From assembly GCF_001571145.1 (NCBI RefSeq), contig NZ_BCTF01000006.1, forward strand, positions 1-64,000: a DNA stretch of 64,000 bases. The letters are read 5' to 3'. This document shows, piece after piece, positions 55,663-63,272 of this stretch (the first letter of the stretch is position 1; each line of letters begins with the position of its first letter). The position numbers were made by a program, and so were the translations under genes. Source of the DNA: Hydrogenophaga flava NBRC 102514 (lineage in GTDB: Bacteria > Pseudomonadota > Gammaproteobacteria > Burkholderiales > Burkholderiaceae_C). The notes under the pieces are model-generated. The model saw nothing but the letters and a program-made list of their open reading frames with translations, had not been told where the DNA came from and did no database searches.

Positions 55663-57614
55663 AGCGTGAATTGTGCGCCGAGCAGGTCGGGGCAGTCGCT
55701 CAGGTCGATGTGGCCGTGGTGCGCTTCGGCGATGGAGCGGCAGATGGCCAGGCCCATGCCCATGCCGCCGGGCTTGTGGCTGGCGAAGGCGTCGAACACG
55801 GTGGCGCGCTGCTCGGGCGGCACGCCGGGGCCGCTGTCGCACACGCGCAGACCGACCTGACCGTCGCCGGTCACCAGGCCCACGCGCACGGTGGGCGGGG
55901 TGCGGCCGCTGCGCGCGGCCCACTCGCCGGCGTTGAGCACCAGGTTGTGCAGCGCGTTTTCCAGCAGCAGCGCGTCGGCCGGCACGGTGGGGCCGTCGCC
56001 CCCGGGCAGGGCCAGCTCCAGCCGAACGCCCTCGGGCAGCGGCACGGCCTGGGCCACGCGCGCGGTCCAGGGCGCCAGGGCCAGCGGCAGGCGCACGGTT
56101 TCCTGGCGCCGGGCCAGGGCGTTCACGCGCTGGATCACGCGGCCGGCCTTGTCGGCCATGCGCTCCATGCGCTCGACCACCGGCACGATCTCTTCGAGCG
56201 TGATGCGCTGCTCGCGCACCCGGTTGAGCAGGCCGATGGCGAAGCTGCTGAGCGCGCCCAGCGGCTGGTTGAGCTCGTGTGCCAGGGTGGACGCCACCTC
56301 GCCCATGGCCACCAGGCGGCCCGAGGCTTCCAGCTGTTCCTGCTGGCGCGCGGCCAGGCGCTCGATGCGGCGGCGCTCGGTCACGTCCAGCACCGAGCCG
56401 ACCCAGCCCACCACCTCGCCACTGGCCAGGCGCAGCGGCGCGCTGTGCGCCAGCACGTCCAGCCGCTGGCCATCGCGGTGCTGCAGCTGCAGGGCCAGGG
56501 CCTCGGGGGCTTGCGCAGCACGCTGCACCTGTTCGAACTCGTCGCCCTGGTCGACGAGCCAGTAGGGGAGTGGTCCGGTGTGTGCCATCAGCTCGGCCGG
56601 CGTCCAGCCCACCAGGCGGGCGAAGGCCGGGTTCACGTGCAGCAGGCGGCCCTGGGTGTCCCAGGCGCGCAGGCCCAGCGTCACCGAGCGTTCCATGGCG
56701 GTGCGCAGCGCCAGCTGGGTCTGCAGCCGCGCCTCGGCGCGCTGGCGGCGCGCGCTGTCGCGCCACAGGGCCAGCAGCGCCAGCAGCATGCCCAGCAGAC
56801 ACAGCAGGGCCACGGCGAAGAAGGCGCGCGGCGCCAGCGGTGGTGTGCTGTCGGTCGGCGCGACCCGCAGGCGCAGCTGGGCGCCCGGCAGCTGGATGGG
56901 GGCGGTGAAGTGCAGGCCTTCGTCGGGCGCGGCCGTGCTGTTCTCGTCGGCCAGCGCGACGTTGTGGTCCTGCAGGAACCAGGCGGGCAGCACGTCGGCC
57001 AGCAGGCGCGTCAGCGGCACCGCGGCCACGGCGTCGCCGGTGAAGCGGCCCTGTTCAAAGTGCGGCACGGCCAGCCAGAGCCAGGCGCCGCCACCGTCGG
57101 CCGTGGCGAAGGGGCCGGCGTAGGCCGGGCGCTGCAGGCCGCGTGTGGTGTCCAGCATGGTGGTCAGTGCGGCGACCTGTCCGGGATCTTGCGCCGCGGC
57201 CTGCAGTTCGGCAGGCCAGGCGCTGCGCCCGCCCGGCGGCGCGGCCGGCACCCAGCCGTGGAAGGCGATGCGGCCGGGGCTTTGCCACCAGGGGCCGTGG
57301 CGCGCGGCCACCGCCTGGTCGTCGCCGCCATTCTGGTGGGCCTGGGCCAGCGCGGCCAGATCGGTTTCGAGGCGGCGGAAGTGGAAGCGCAGGGTCTGGT
57401 CCAGCCACTCGGCGTCTGCGGTGCGGCGGCGGTCGGCCTCGCGCGCTTCCTCGCTGCGCAGGAACAGCCACAGCGCCAGTGCCGACGCGGCCACCAGCAG
57501 CAGCAGCGCCACCAGCCAGCCCATGGCGCGGCGCGTCAGGGCGGCGGTCTGGCGCGTGTCCAGATCGAGCGAGTCGAGGTCGGCTGCGGGCCGGGTGGGT
57601 GGGTCGGAGGACAT
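55641..57614 (-). CDS. dctS: DctS-like membrane sensor histidine kinase
   Basis: A 657-residue sensor kinase: TM1 at about 30-52 (AMGWLVALLLLVAASALALW), a periplasmic sensing region of about 215 residues, TM2 at about 270-290 (FFAVALLCLLGMLLALLAL), a PAS domain (RLLHVNPAFARLVGWTPAEL), a HisKA domain with phospho-His in LAHELNQPLGALSSFA, and an HATPase domain (ENALHNLVLNAGEW, MGMGLAICRSIAEAHHG). It is like DctS/DctB C4-dicarboxylate sensors. It is divergent from the TRAP binding protein gene with only 21 bases between the ATGs. Ligand likely succinate, malate or a related acid (inference). Confidence 0.9.
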   Translation of the reverse strand: MSSDPPTRPAADLDSLDLDTRQTAALTRRAMGWLVALLLLVAASALALWLFLRSEEAREADRRRTADAEWLDQTLRFHFRRLETDLAALAQAHQNGGDDQAVAARHGPWWQSPGRIAFHGWVPAAPPGGRSAWPAELQAAAQDPGQVAALTTMLDTTRGLQRPAYAGPFATADGGGAWLWLAVPHFEQGRFTGDAVAAVPLTRLLADVLPAWFLQDHNVALADENSTAAPDEGLHFTAPIQLPGAQLRLRVAPTDSTPPLAPRAFFAVALLCLLGMLLALLALWRDSARRQRAEARLQTQLALRTAMERSVTLGLRAWDTQGRLLHVNPAFARLVGWTPAELMAHTGPLPYWLVDQGDEFEQVQRAAQAPEALALQLQHRDGQRLDVLAHSAPLRLASGEVVGWVGSVLDVTERRRIERLAARQQEQLEASGRLVAMGEVASTLAHELNQPLGALSSFAIGLLNRVREQRITLEEIVPVVERMERMADKAGRVIQRVNALARRQETVRLPLALAPWTARVAQAVPLPEGVRLELALPGGDGPTVPADALLLENALHNLVLNAGEWAARSGRTPPTVRVGLVTGDGQVGLRVCDSGPGVPPEQRATVFDAFASHKPGGMGMGLAICRSIAEAHHGHIDLSDCPDLLGAQFTLWLPLNP

Positions 57615-57622
57615 GGGCCCGC

Positions 57623-57629
57623 TAGCATA
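57623..57629. promoter_or_regulatory. Overlapping divergent -10-like elements
   Basis: TAGCAT (57623-57628, plus strand) ends 7 bases before the TRAP-binding-protein ATG. TATGCT (57624-57629, minus strand) ends 9 bases before the kinase ATG. The 21-base gap has no other space for promoters, so both genes may start as leaderless transcripts from one bidirectional element. Confidence 0.45.
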
Positions 57630-57635
57630 GCCAGC

Positions 57636-58673
57636 ATGTCCGTCGAACGCCCGTCGCCGCCCATCCTTCCCGTGCCGCGTTTGCGCCGCCGGGCGCTGCT
57701 GGGCGCGGTCAGTGCCCTGGTGGGCGGCCCGGCGCTGGGGGGCGCGCCGCCGGTGCTGCTGCGCTTCTCGCACGTGGTGGCGCCCGACACGCCCAAGGGC
57801 CAGATGGCGCTGCGTTTCCAGGCCCTGGTGCACCAGCGCGGGGGAGGGCGCATCCGCGTCGAGCTGCACCCGGACTCCCAGCTCTGGGGCGATGACGACG
57901 AGATGGAGGCGCTGCGACTGGGCGCGGTGGAGATGCTGGCGCCCTCGCTGTCGAAGTTCGGCATGGCGGGCGTGCCCGAGTTCGAGGTGTTCGACCTGCC
58001 CTACCTCTTCGCCGACCTGGCCCAGGTGCGGCGTGTGACGCAGGGGGCTGTGGGGCGCGGGCTGCTGGAGCGGCTGGCGCGCCAGCAGATGCGGGGGCTG
58101 GGCTTCCTGGACAACGGCTTCAAGCAGATGAGCGCCCGGCGCGCGCTGCGCACCCCCGCCGACTACCGCGGCCTGCGCGTGCGGGTGCAGGCCTCGCAGG
58201 TGCTGGGCGAGCAGATGCGAGCCCTGGGCGCACAGCCGGTGGTGCTGCCGTTTGGCGAAACCCAGCGGGCGCTGGCCAGCGGCGTGGTGGATGCGGCGGA
58301 GAACCCGCCGAGCAACTTCCTGACCCAGGGCCTGGCCGCGCTGCAGCCGCACCTGACCCTGACGCAGCACGGTTACCTGGGTTACGCGGTGGTGACGCAC
58401 CCGCGCTTCTGGGCCAGCCTGTCGCGGGCCGACCGGGCGCTGGTGGACGAGGCGCTGGCCGAGGCACTGGCCCACGGCAACCGGCTGGCCGAGGCGCTGG
58501 ACCGCCAGGCCCTGGCGAGCCTGCGCCAGACCCCTGGCCTGCAGGTGCATGCGCTGGAACCCGCCGAGCGCGAGGCCCTGCGCCGCCACCTGCGGCCGGT
58601 GGCCGACGGTTTCGGGCGCAGCGTCGGCGCGGGGTTGCTGCGCGACGTGCAGCGCGCCATCCAGACGGGCTGA
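57636..58673 (+). CDS. dctP: TRAP transporter solute-binding protein (DctP family)
   Basis: A 345-residue periplasmic binding protein. A basic N-terminus (VPRLRRRALLGAVSALVGG) gives a signal, twin-arginine-like (RRR before the hydrophobic run). LRFSHVVAPDTPKGQMALRF, MLAPSLSKFGMAGVPEFEVF, FDLPYLFADLAQVRRVTQG and the ligand-binding region with GVVDAAENPPSNFLTQGL are typical of C4-dicarboxylate DctP. No dctQ or dctM is found in the window; dctA follows instead. It may feed a remote TRAP permease or act as a coreceptor of the divergent DctS kinase. The frame is open far upstream as a shadow. Confidence 0.9.
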   Translation: MSVERPSPPILPVPRLRRRALLGAVSALVGGPALGGAPPVLLRFSHVVAPDTPKGQMALRFQALVHQRGGGRIRVELHPDSQLWGDDDEMEALRLGAVEMLAPSLSKFGMAGVPEFEVFDLPYLFADLAQVRRVTQGAVGRGLLERLARQQMRGLGFLDNGFKQMSARRALRTPADYRGLRVRVQASQVLGEQMRALGAQPVVLPFGETQRALASGVVDAAENPPSNFLTQGLAALQPHLTLTQHGYLGYAVVTHPRFWASLSRADRALVDEALAEALAHGNRLAEALDRQALASLRQTPGLQVHALEPAEREALRRHLRPVADGFGRSVGAGLLRDVQRAIQTG

Positions 58674-58684
58674 TCCGCGCAGTA

Positions 58685-58696
58685 CGTAGTTCTACG
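58685..58696. promoter_or_regulatory. Palindrome before dctA, candidate DctR site
   Basis: CGTAG-TT-CTACG is a perfect 5-base-arm palindrome, flanked by AGT on the left and ACT on the right, 83 bases before the dctA ATG. It is the only clear dyad in this 105-base gap and is well placed for activation by the LuxR-type response regulator. Confidence 0.45.
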
Positions 58697-58778
58697 ACTG
58701 TTGAACACCACAGTTGGCGCGCGGCGGGGGGCTGCGTATCGTCCCGCATCCCCCAAAACAGCCCTCAGGAGACACGCC

Positions 58779-60128
58779 ATGGCTGCAACCGCCGAGCGCA
58801 AGCCGCTCTACAAATCCCTCTACGTCCAGGTCCTGGCCGCCGTCACCATCGGCGTGCTGCTGGGCCACTTCTACCCGGCGCTGGGTGAGCAGATGAAGCC
58901 GCTGGGCGATGCCTTCATCAAGCTCATCAAGATGATCATCGCGCCCATCATCTTCTGCACCGTGGTGGTGGGCATCGCCGGCATGGAGGACATGAAGAAG
59001 GTCGGCAAGACCGGGGGCCTGGCCCTGCTGTATTTCGAGGTGGTGTCCACGCTGGCGCTGGTCATCGGCCTGCTGGTGGTCAACTTCGTGCAGCCCGGCA
59101 GCGGCATGCACGTGGATGCCGCCACGCTGGACACCAAGGCGATCGCCGCCTACACCGAGCCCGGCAAGATGAAGGGCACGGTCGACTTCCTGATGGGCGT
59201 GATCCCGACCTCGGTGGTGGACGCCTTCGCCAAGGGCGACATCCTGCAGGTGCTGCTGTTCTCGGTGCTGTTCGGCTTCGCGCTGCACAAGTTCGGCGGC
59301 CGCGGCACCCTGGTGTTCGACTTCATCGAGAAGTCGTCCCACGTGCTGTTCGACATCGTCGGCATCATCATGAAGGTGGCCCCCATCGGTGCCTTCGGCG
59401 CCATGGCCTTCACCATCGGCAAGTACGGCATCGACTCGCTGTTCTCGCTGGGCAAGCTCATGGGCACCTTCTACCTGACCTGCCTGATCTTCGTGTTCGG
59501 CGTGCTGGGCCTGATCGCGCGCCTGCACGGCTTCTCCATCGTCCGGTTCATCAAGTACATCAAGGAAGAGCTGCTGATCGTGCTGGGCACATCGTCGAGC
59601 GAATCGGTGCTGCCGCGCATGATGGAGAAGATGGAGAACCTGGGCGCCCGCAAGTCGGTGGTCGGCCTGGTGATCCCCACCGGCTACTCGTTCAACCTCG
59701 ACGGCACCTCGATCTACCTGACCATGGCCGCGGTGTTCATCGCCCAGGCCACCGACACACCCATGACGCTGGTGCAGCAGCTGACCCTGCTGGCCGTGCT
59801 GCTGTTGACCTCCAAGGGCGCGGCGGGCATCACCGGCAGCGGCTTCATCGTGCTGGCGGCCACGCTCTCGGCCGTGGGCGGCGTGCCCGTGGCCGGCCTG
59901 GCGCTGATCCTGGGCATCGACCGCTTCATGAGCGAAGCCCGCGCCCTGACCAACCTGGTCGGCAACGGTGTGGCCACGCTGGTGGTGGCCAAGTGGACCG
60001 GCGACCTGGACATGCAGCGCCTGAACGAAGGCCTGGCGCACCCGAGCGCGCAGGAAGCCGACGAGCCCGAGGCCATCCTCGACCAGCAGGTGGCGCACAT
60101 GGCGGTGAGCGCTGACGCGCCGCGCTGA
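58779..60128 (+). CDS. dctA: C4-dicarboxylate:cation symporter DctA
   Basis: A 449-residue inner-membrane carrier of the DAACS family for succinate, fumarate, malate and sometimes orotate. [20 protein letters not shown] at the start, [19 protein letters not shown], the serine-rich [13 protein letters not shown] re-entrant loop and the [20 protein letters not shown] motif are all intact. The open frame starts at 58701, but the ATG at 58779 has CAGGAG before it and matches DctA N-termini. A palindrome upstream and the divergent dctSR genes suggest regulated expression. A hairpin follows the stop. Confidence 0.96.
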   Translation: MAATAERKPLYKSLYVQVLAAVTIGVLLGHFYPALGEQMKPLGDAFIKLIKMIIAPIIFCTVVVGIAGMEDMKKVGKTGGLALLYFEVVSTLALVIGLLVVNFVQPGSGMHVDAATLDTKAIAAYTEPGKMKGTVDFLMGVIPTSVVDAFAKGDILQVLLFSVLFGFALHKFGGRGTLVFDFIEKSSHVLFDIVGIIMKVAPIGAFGAMAFTIGKYGIDSLFSLGKLMGTFYLTCLIFVFGVLGLIARLHGFSIVRFIKYIKEELLIVLGTSSSESVLPRMMEKMENLGARKSVVGLVIPTGYSFNLDGTSIYLTMAAVFIAQATDTPMTLVQQLTLLAVLLLTSKGAAGITGSGFIVLAATLSAVGGVPVAGLALILGIDRFMSEARALTNLVGNGVATLVVAKWTGDLDMQRLNEGLAHPSAQEADEPEAILDQQVAHMAVSADAPR

Positions 60129-60138
60129 GCGGGGTCAT

Positions 60139-60156
60139 GCCGGGCGACCACCCGGC
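60139..60156 (+). terminator. Hairpin after dctA
   Basis: GCCGGG-CGACCA-CCCGGC, extended by GGGG/CCCC further out, lies 10 bases after the dctA stop. No T-run follows, so it may act as an mRNA-stabilising hairpin or Rho-type end. Confidence 0.4.
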
Positions 60157-60228
60157 CCCATGTGCTTTGCGTCACACTAGCGCGGCAGTCGGTGACTGTT
60201 CCGTTCCAATCTGACGAGGAGGCGTGCC

Positions 60229-60288
60229 ATGCACATGGCGATGGTGGTGGTTGTGGCAACTCTGGCGGGCTGGACCCATGGCGGCTGA
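60229..60288 (+). other. Possible 19-residue leader peptide before the antiporter
   Basis: ATG at 60229 follows a very strong GAGGAGG by 6 bases and opens the frame MHMAMVVVVATLAGWTHGG, which ends at a TGA (60286-60288) 11 bases inside the antiporter gene. The antiporter ATG at 60278 has no Shine-Dalgarno of its own. The short frame could couple translation; alternatively it is the true antiporter N-terminus, shifted. Confidence 0.35.
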
Positions 60289-62060
60289 AGCCAGTTCGGG
60301 CAGCCTGATCCAGGTGGTGAGCCTGCTGGGCGCGGCGGTGGTGGCCGTGCCCCTGTTCAAGCGCCTGGGCCTGGGCTCGGTGCTGGGTTACCTGGCCGCG
60401 GGCCTGGCCATCGGTCCGTTCGGCGCCGGCCTGTTCAACGATCCGCAGAGCATCCTGCACACCGCCGAGCTCGGTGTGGTGATGTTCCTGTTCGTGATCG
60501 GACTGGAGATGCGGCCCTCGCACCTGTGGAACCTGCGCCGAGCGATCTTCGGCCTGGGCAGCCTGCAGGTGGTGGTGTGCGGCGCGCTGCTCACGCTGGT
60601 GGGGGTGGCGTTCGGCTTCTCGTGGCCGGTGTCCTTCGTCAGCGCCATGGGCTTCGTGCTGACCTCCACCGCCATCGTGATGCAGCTGCTGGGTGAACGC
60701 GGTGATCTGGCGGCACCGCGCGGTCAGAAGATCGTGGCCATCCTGCTGTTCGAAGACCTGCTGATCGTGCCGCTGCTGGCGCTGGTGGCCTTCATGGCAC
60801 CCCCTGTTGCCGGTGAGGTGGTGGCCTCGTCAGGTGCGCGCTGGACGGCGGTGGGCATGGCCCTGGCCGCCATCGGCGCGCTGGTGGCGGCCGGCCTGTG
60901 GCTGCTCAACCCGATGTTCCGTGTGCTTGCCAACGCCAAGGCGCGCGAGGTCATGACCGCCGCCGCGCTGCTGGTGGTGCTGGGCGCGGCGCTGCTCATG
61001 CAGCTGGGGGGGGCTGTCCATGGCCATGGGCGCTTTCCTGGCCGGTGTGCTGCTGTCGGAGTCCACCTTCCGGCACCAGCTGGAAGCCGACATCGAACCC
61101 TTCCGCGGCCTGCTGTTGGGGCTGTTCTTCCTGGGCGTGGGCATGTCGCTCGATCTGGCGGCGGTGGCGAGCAACTGGCCGCTCATCGTCTCGGGCGTGC
61201 TGGCGCTGATGGTGGTCAAGGCGCTGTGCATCTACGGCGTGGCGCGTCTGGCCAGAAGCTCGCACATCGACGCACTGGACCGTGCCGTGCTGATGGCCCA
61301 GGGCGGCGAATTCGCCTTCGTGCTGTTCGCGGCGGCGCTGGCCTCGCGGGTGATCGATCCCGTGGTCAACGCCAACATGACCGCCATCGTGGTGCTGTCC
61401 ATGGCGCTCACGCCGCTGACCGTGCTGATTCACAAGCGCTTCGCGCGCCAGGCCGAGGTGTCGATGGACGGCGTGGAAGCGGTGGGCGAGCGCACCGCCA
61501 CCGTGCTCATCGTCGGTTTCGGCCGTGTCGGCCAGATCGCCAGCCAGGGCGTGCTGGCGCGCGGTGCCTCGCTGACCATCATCGACAACGACACCCAGGT
61601 GATCCGCGACGCGGAGTCCTATGGATTCAAGGTCTACTACGGTGACGGCAGCCGCCCGGACGTGCTGCATGCGGCCGGCGCGCACGCCGCCAGCGCGGTT
61701 CTGGTGTGCATCGACGACCGCGCCGCCGCCACCCACATTGCCGAGATCGCCAAGCACGCCTGCCCGCAGGCGCGTGTGCTGGTGCGCGCCTTCGACCGCG
61801 AGCATGCGGTCGAGCTGTCCAGGGCGGGTGCCGACTTCTTCGTGCGCGAGACGTTCGAGTCGGCCCTGCTGCTGGGCCGAGAGGCGGTGATCGCCACCGG
61901 TGCGAGTGCGGAAGAGGCCGACGAGGTCATGGCCGAGGTGCGCCGCCGCGACGCCAGCCGCTTCGACCTGGAGCTGGCCGGCGGCCTGTTCGCCGGCCGG
62001 GCCCTGGTGCTGGGCAACATGGCGAACAAGGACGCCGCCCATGGCGGCGTCACAGGCTGA
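60278..62060 (+). pseudogene. kefB: Kef-type K+/H+ antiporter, frameshifted in a G8 tract
   Basis: A monovalent cation:proton antiporter-2 family gene split by one extra base. Frame 1 (60278 onward: SSGSLIQVVSLLGAAVVAVP, VMFLFVIGLEMRPSHLW) runs to a run of eight G at 61006-61013; the remaining TM part and the TrkA-N domain (VLIVGFGRVGQIASQGVLAR, DNDTQVIRDAESYG) continue in another frame to the stop at 62060. Removing one G restores a 593-residue protein of normal KefB/KefC length with LMQLGGLSMAMGAFLAGVLL across the join. No C-terminal KefF partner is nearby. Sequencing error, phase variation or recent inactivation are all possible. Confidence 0.85.
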
Positions 62061-62077
62061 CGGCTGAGCCGTCAGCC
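62055..62077. terminator. Bidirectional terminator hairpin
   Basis: GGCTGACGGC-TGA-GCCGTCAGCC is a perfect 10-base stem with a 3-base loop in the 22-base gap between the convergent antiporter and TRAP-binding-protein genes, overlapping the antiporter stop codon. T-richness beyond it is weak (TTGGTT). Confidence 0.65.
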
Positions 62078-62082
62078 TTGGT

Positions 62083-63165
62083 TCAGAGCTTCAGGCCTGC
62101 GATGTAGCTGTCGTAGCGCCACTCGGAGAACTTGCTCCACAGCACCTGGTCGCGCTGGAAGGCGCGCATGTCCTGGTGGATCTTCTTGAACTCGGGCGCC
62201 TTGGCCTCGTGCTCGGCGAACACCTCCATCGACGCCTTGTAGCCTGCGTCCATGATGGACTTGTCGAAGGCGCGCAGCTTGGTGCCGGCGGCCACCAGGC
62301 GGCGCAGGGCGGCCGGGTTCTGGGCGTCGTACTTGGCGGTCATGTCGCGCGCGGCCACGGCACCGGCTGCGCGCACGATGGCCTTGTTCTCGGCCGACAG
62401 CGCATCGAACGCCTTCTTGTTGATGAAGAACTCCAGCTCGGCGCCGCCTTCCCACCAGCCGGGGTAGTAGTAGTGCTTGGCGACCTTGTGGAAGCCGAGC
62501 TTTTCATCATCGAACGGACCGACGAACTCGGTGGCGTCCAGCGTGCCCTTCTCCAGCGCCTGGTAGACCTCGCCCGCGGGCATGTTCTGCGCCACCACGC
62601 CCAGCTTGGTCATGGCCTCGCCGAACAGGCCGCCGCCCATGCGCATCTTCAGGCCCTTGAGGTCGGCCGCCGACTTGATCTCCTTGCGGTACCAGCCGCC
62701 CATCTGGGTGCCGGTGTTGCCCGCGCTCATGGAGGCGATGTTGTACTGGGCGTAGAACTCGTCCATCAGCTTGCGGCCGTTGCCGTGTTCCATCCAGGCG
62801 TCCATGTGGCGGGCGGTCAGGCCGAAGGGCACCGCGCAGCCGAAGGCGAAGATGGGGTTCTTGCCGGTGAAGTAGTACGAGGCGGTCTGGGCCATCTCGA
62901 TGGTGCTGTTCTGCAGCGCATCGACCACGCCGAACGGCGGCACCAGCTCGCCCGCGGCGTGCACCGACACCTCGAACTTGCCACCCGACAGGGCCTTGAC
63001 GGTTTCCGAGAACTTCTCGGCCGAACCGTAGATGGTCGGCAGCGATTTGGGGAAGCTCGACGCGAGGCGCCAGCGCACGGCGGCCTGGGCGTGCACGGCG
63101 GGGGCTGCGCCAGCGGCGAGCACACCTGCGATGCCGGCGTTTTTGATCAGGGAACGACGATCCAT
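62083..63165 (-). CDS. TRAP transporter solute-binding protein, TakP-like
   Basis: A 360-residue periplasmic binding protein. The signal MDRRSLIKNAGIAGVLAAG has a twin-arginine-like start and ends near AVHAQ. RLASSFPKSLPTIYGSAEKF, GWYRKEIKSAADLKGLKMRM and the YYYPGWWEGGAELEFFINKK motif are typical of TakP-like proteins that bind 2-oxo acids (pyruvate, 2-oxobutyrate) through a bridging cation. No TRAP membrane subunits are encoded within the window. AGAAAACC precedes the ATG on this strand. It is convergent with the antiporter gene. Substrate assignment is by family. Confidence 0.9.
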   Translation of the reverse strand: MDRRSLIKNAGIAGVLAAGAAPAVHAQAAVRWRLASSFPKSLPTIYGSAEKFSETVKALSGGKFEVSVHAAGELVPPFGVVDALQNSTIEMAQTASYYFTGKNPIFAFGCAVPFGLTARHMDAWMEHGNGRKLMDEFYAQYNIASMSAGNTGTQMGGWYRKEIKSAADLKGLKMRMGGGLFGEAMTKLGVVAQNMPAGEVYQALEKGTLDATEFVGPFDDEKLGFHKVAKHYYYPGWWEGGAELEFFINKKAFDALSAENKAIVRAAGAVAARDMTAKYDAQNPAALRRLVAAGTKLRAFDKSIMDAGYKASMEVFAEHEAKAPEFKKIHQDMRAFQRDQVLWSKFSEWRYDSYIAGLKL

Positions 63166-63259
63166 GGTTTTCTCCGGGATGAAAAATGCCGGTGCCCCGG
63201 GGCGTCGGGCGCCCCGGTCGCCCGGCGGTTGGCAAACCGGTGAACCTTACCAGAGACGA

Positions 63260-63269
63260 GGGTTAACCC
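63260..63269. repeat. GGGTTAACCC motif (copy 4)
   Basis: A perfect palindrome (AGGGTTAACCCT when extended to 63259-63270) 3 bases after the ThiE-like stop and 94 bases before the TRAP-binding-protein start. Same GGGT/ACCC arms as at 2914, 5970 and 17075, with TA in the centre instead of AA. Confidence 0.4.
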
Positions 63270-63272
63270 TTA

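Noticed and set aside
55671-57635. An apparent 655-residue extension of the DctP frame
   Set aside because: Shadow of the kinase gene on the opposite strand; the signal peptide starts at 57636.
61020-62060. A separate gene starting at ATG 61020 (potassium channel-like protein)
   Set aside because: It begins in the middle of the antiporter TM domain directly after the G8 run and lacks a ribosome site; a frameshifted single gene explains both halves.
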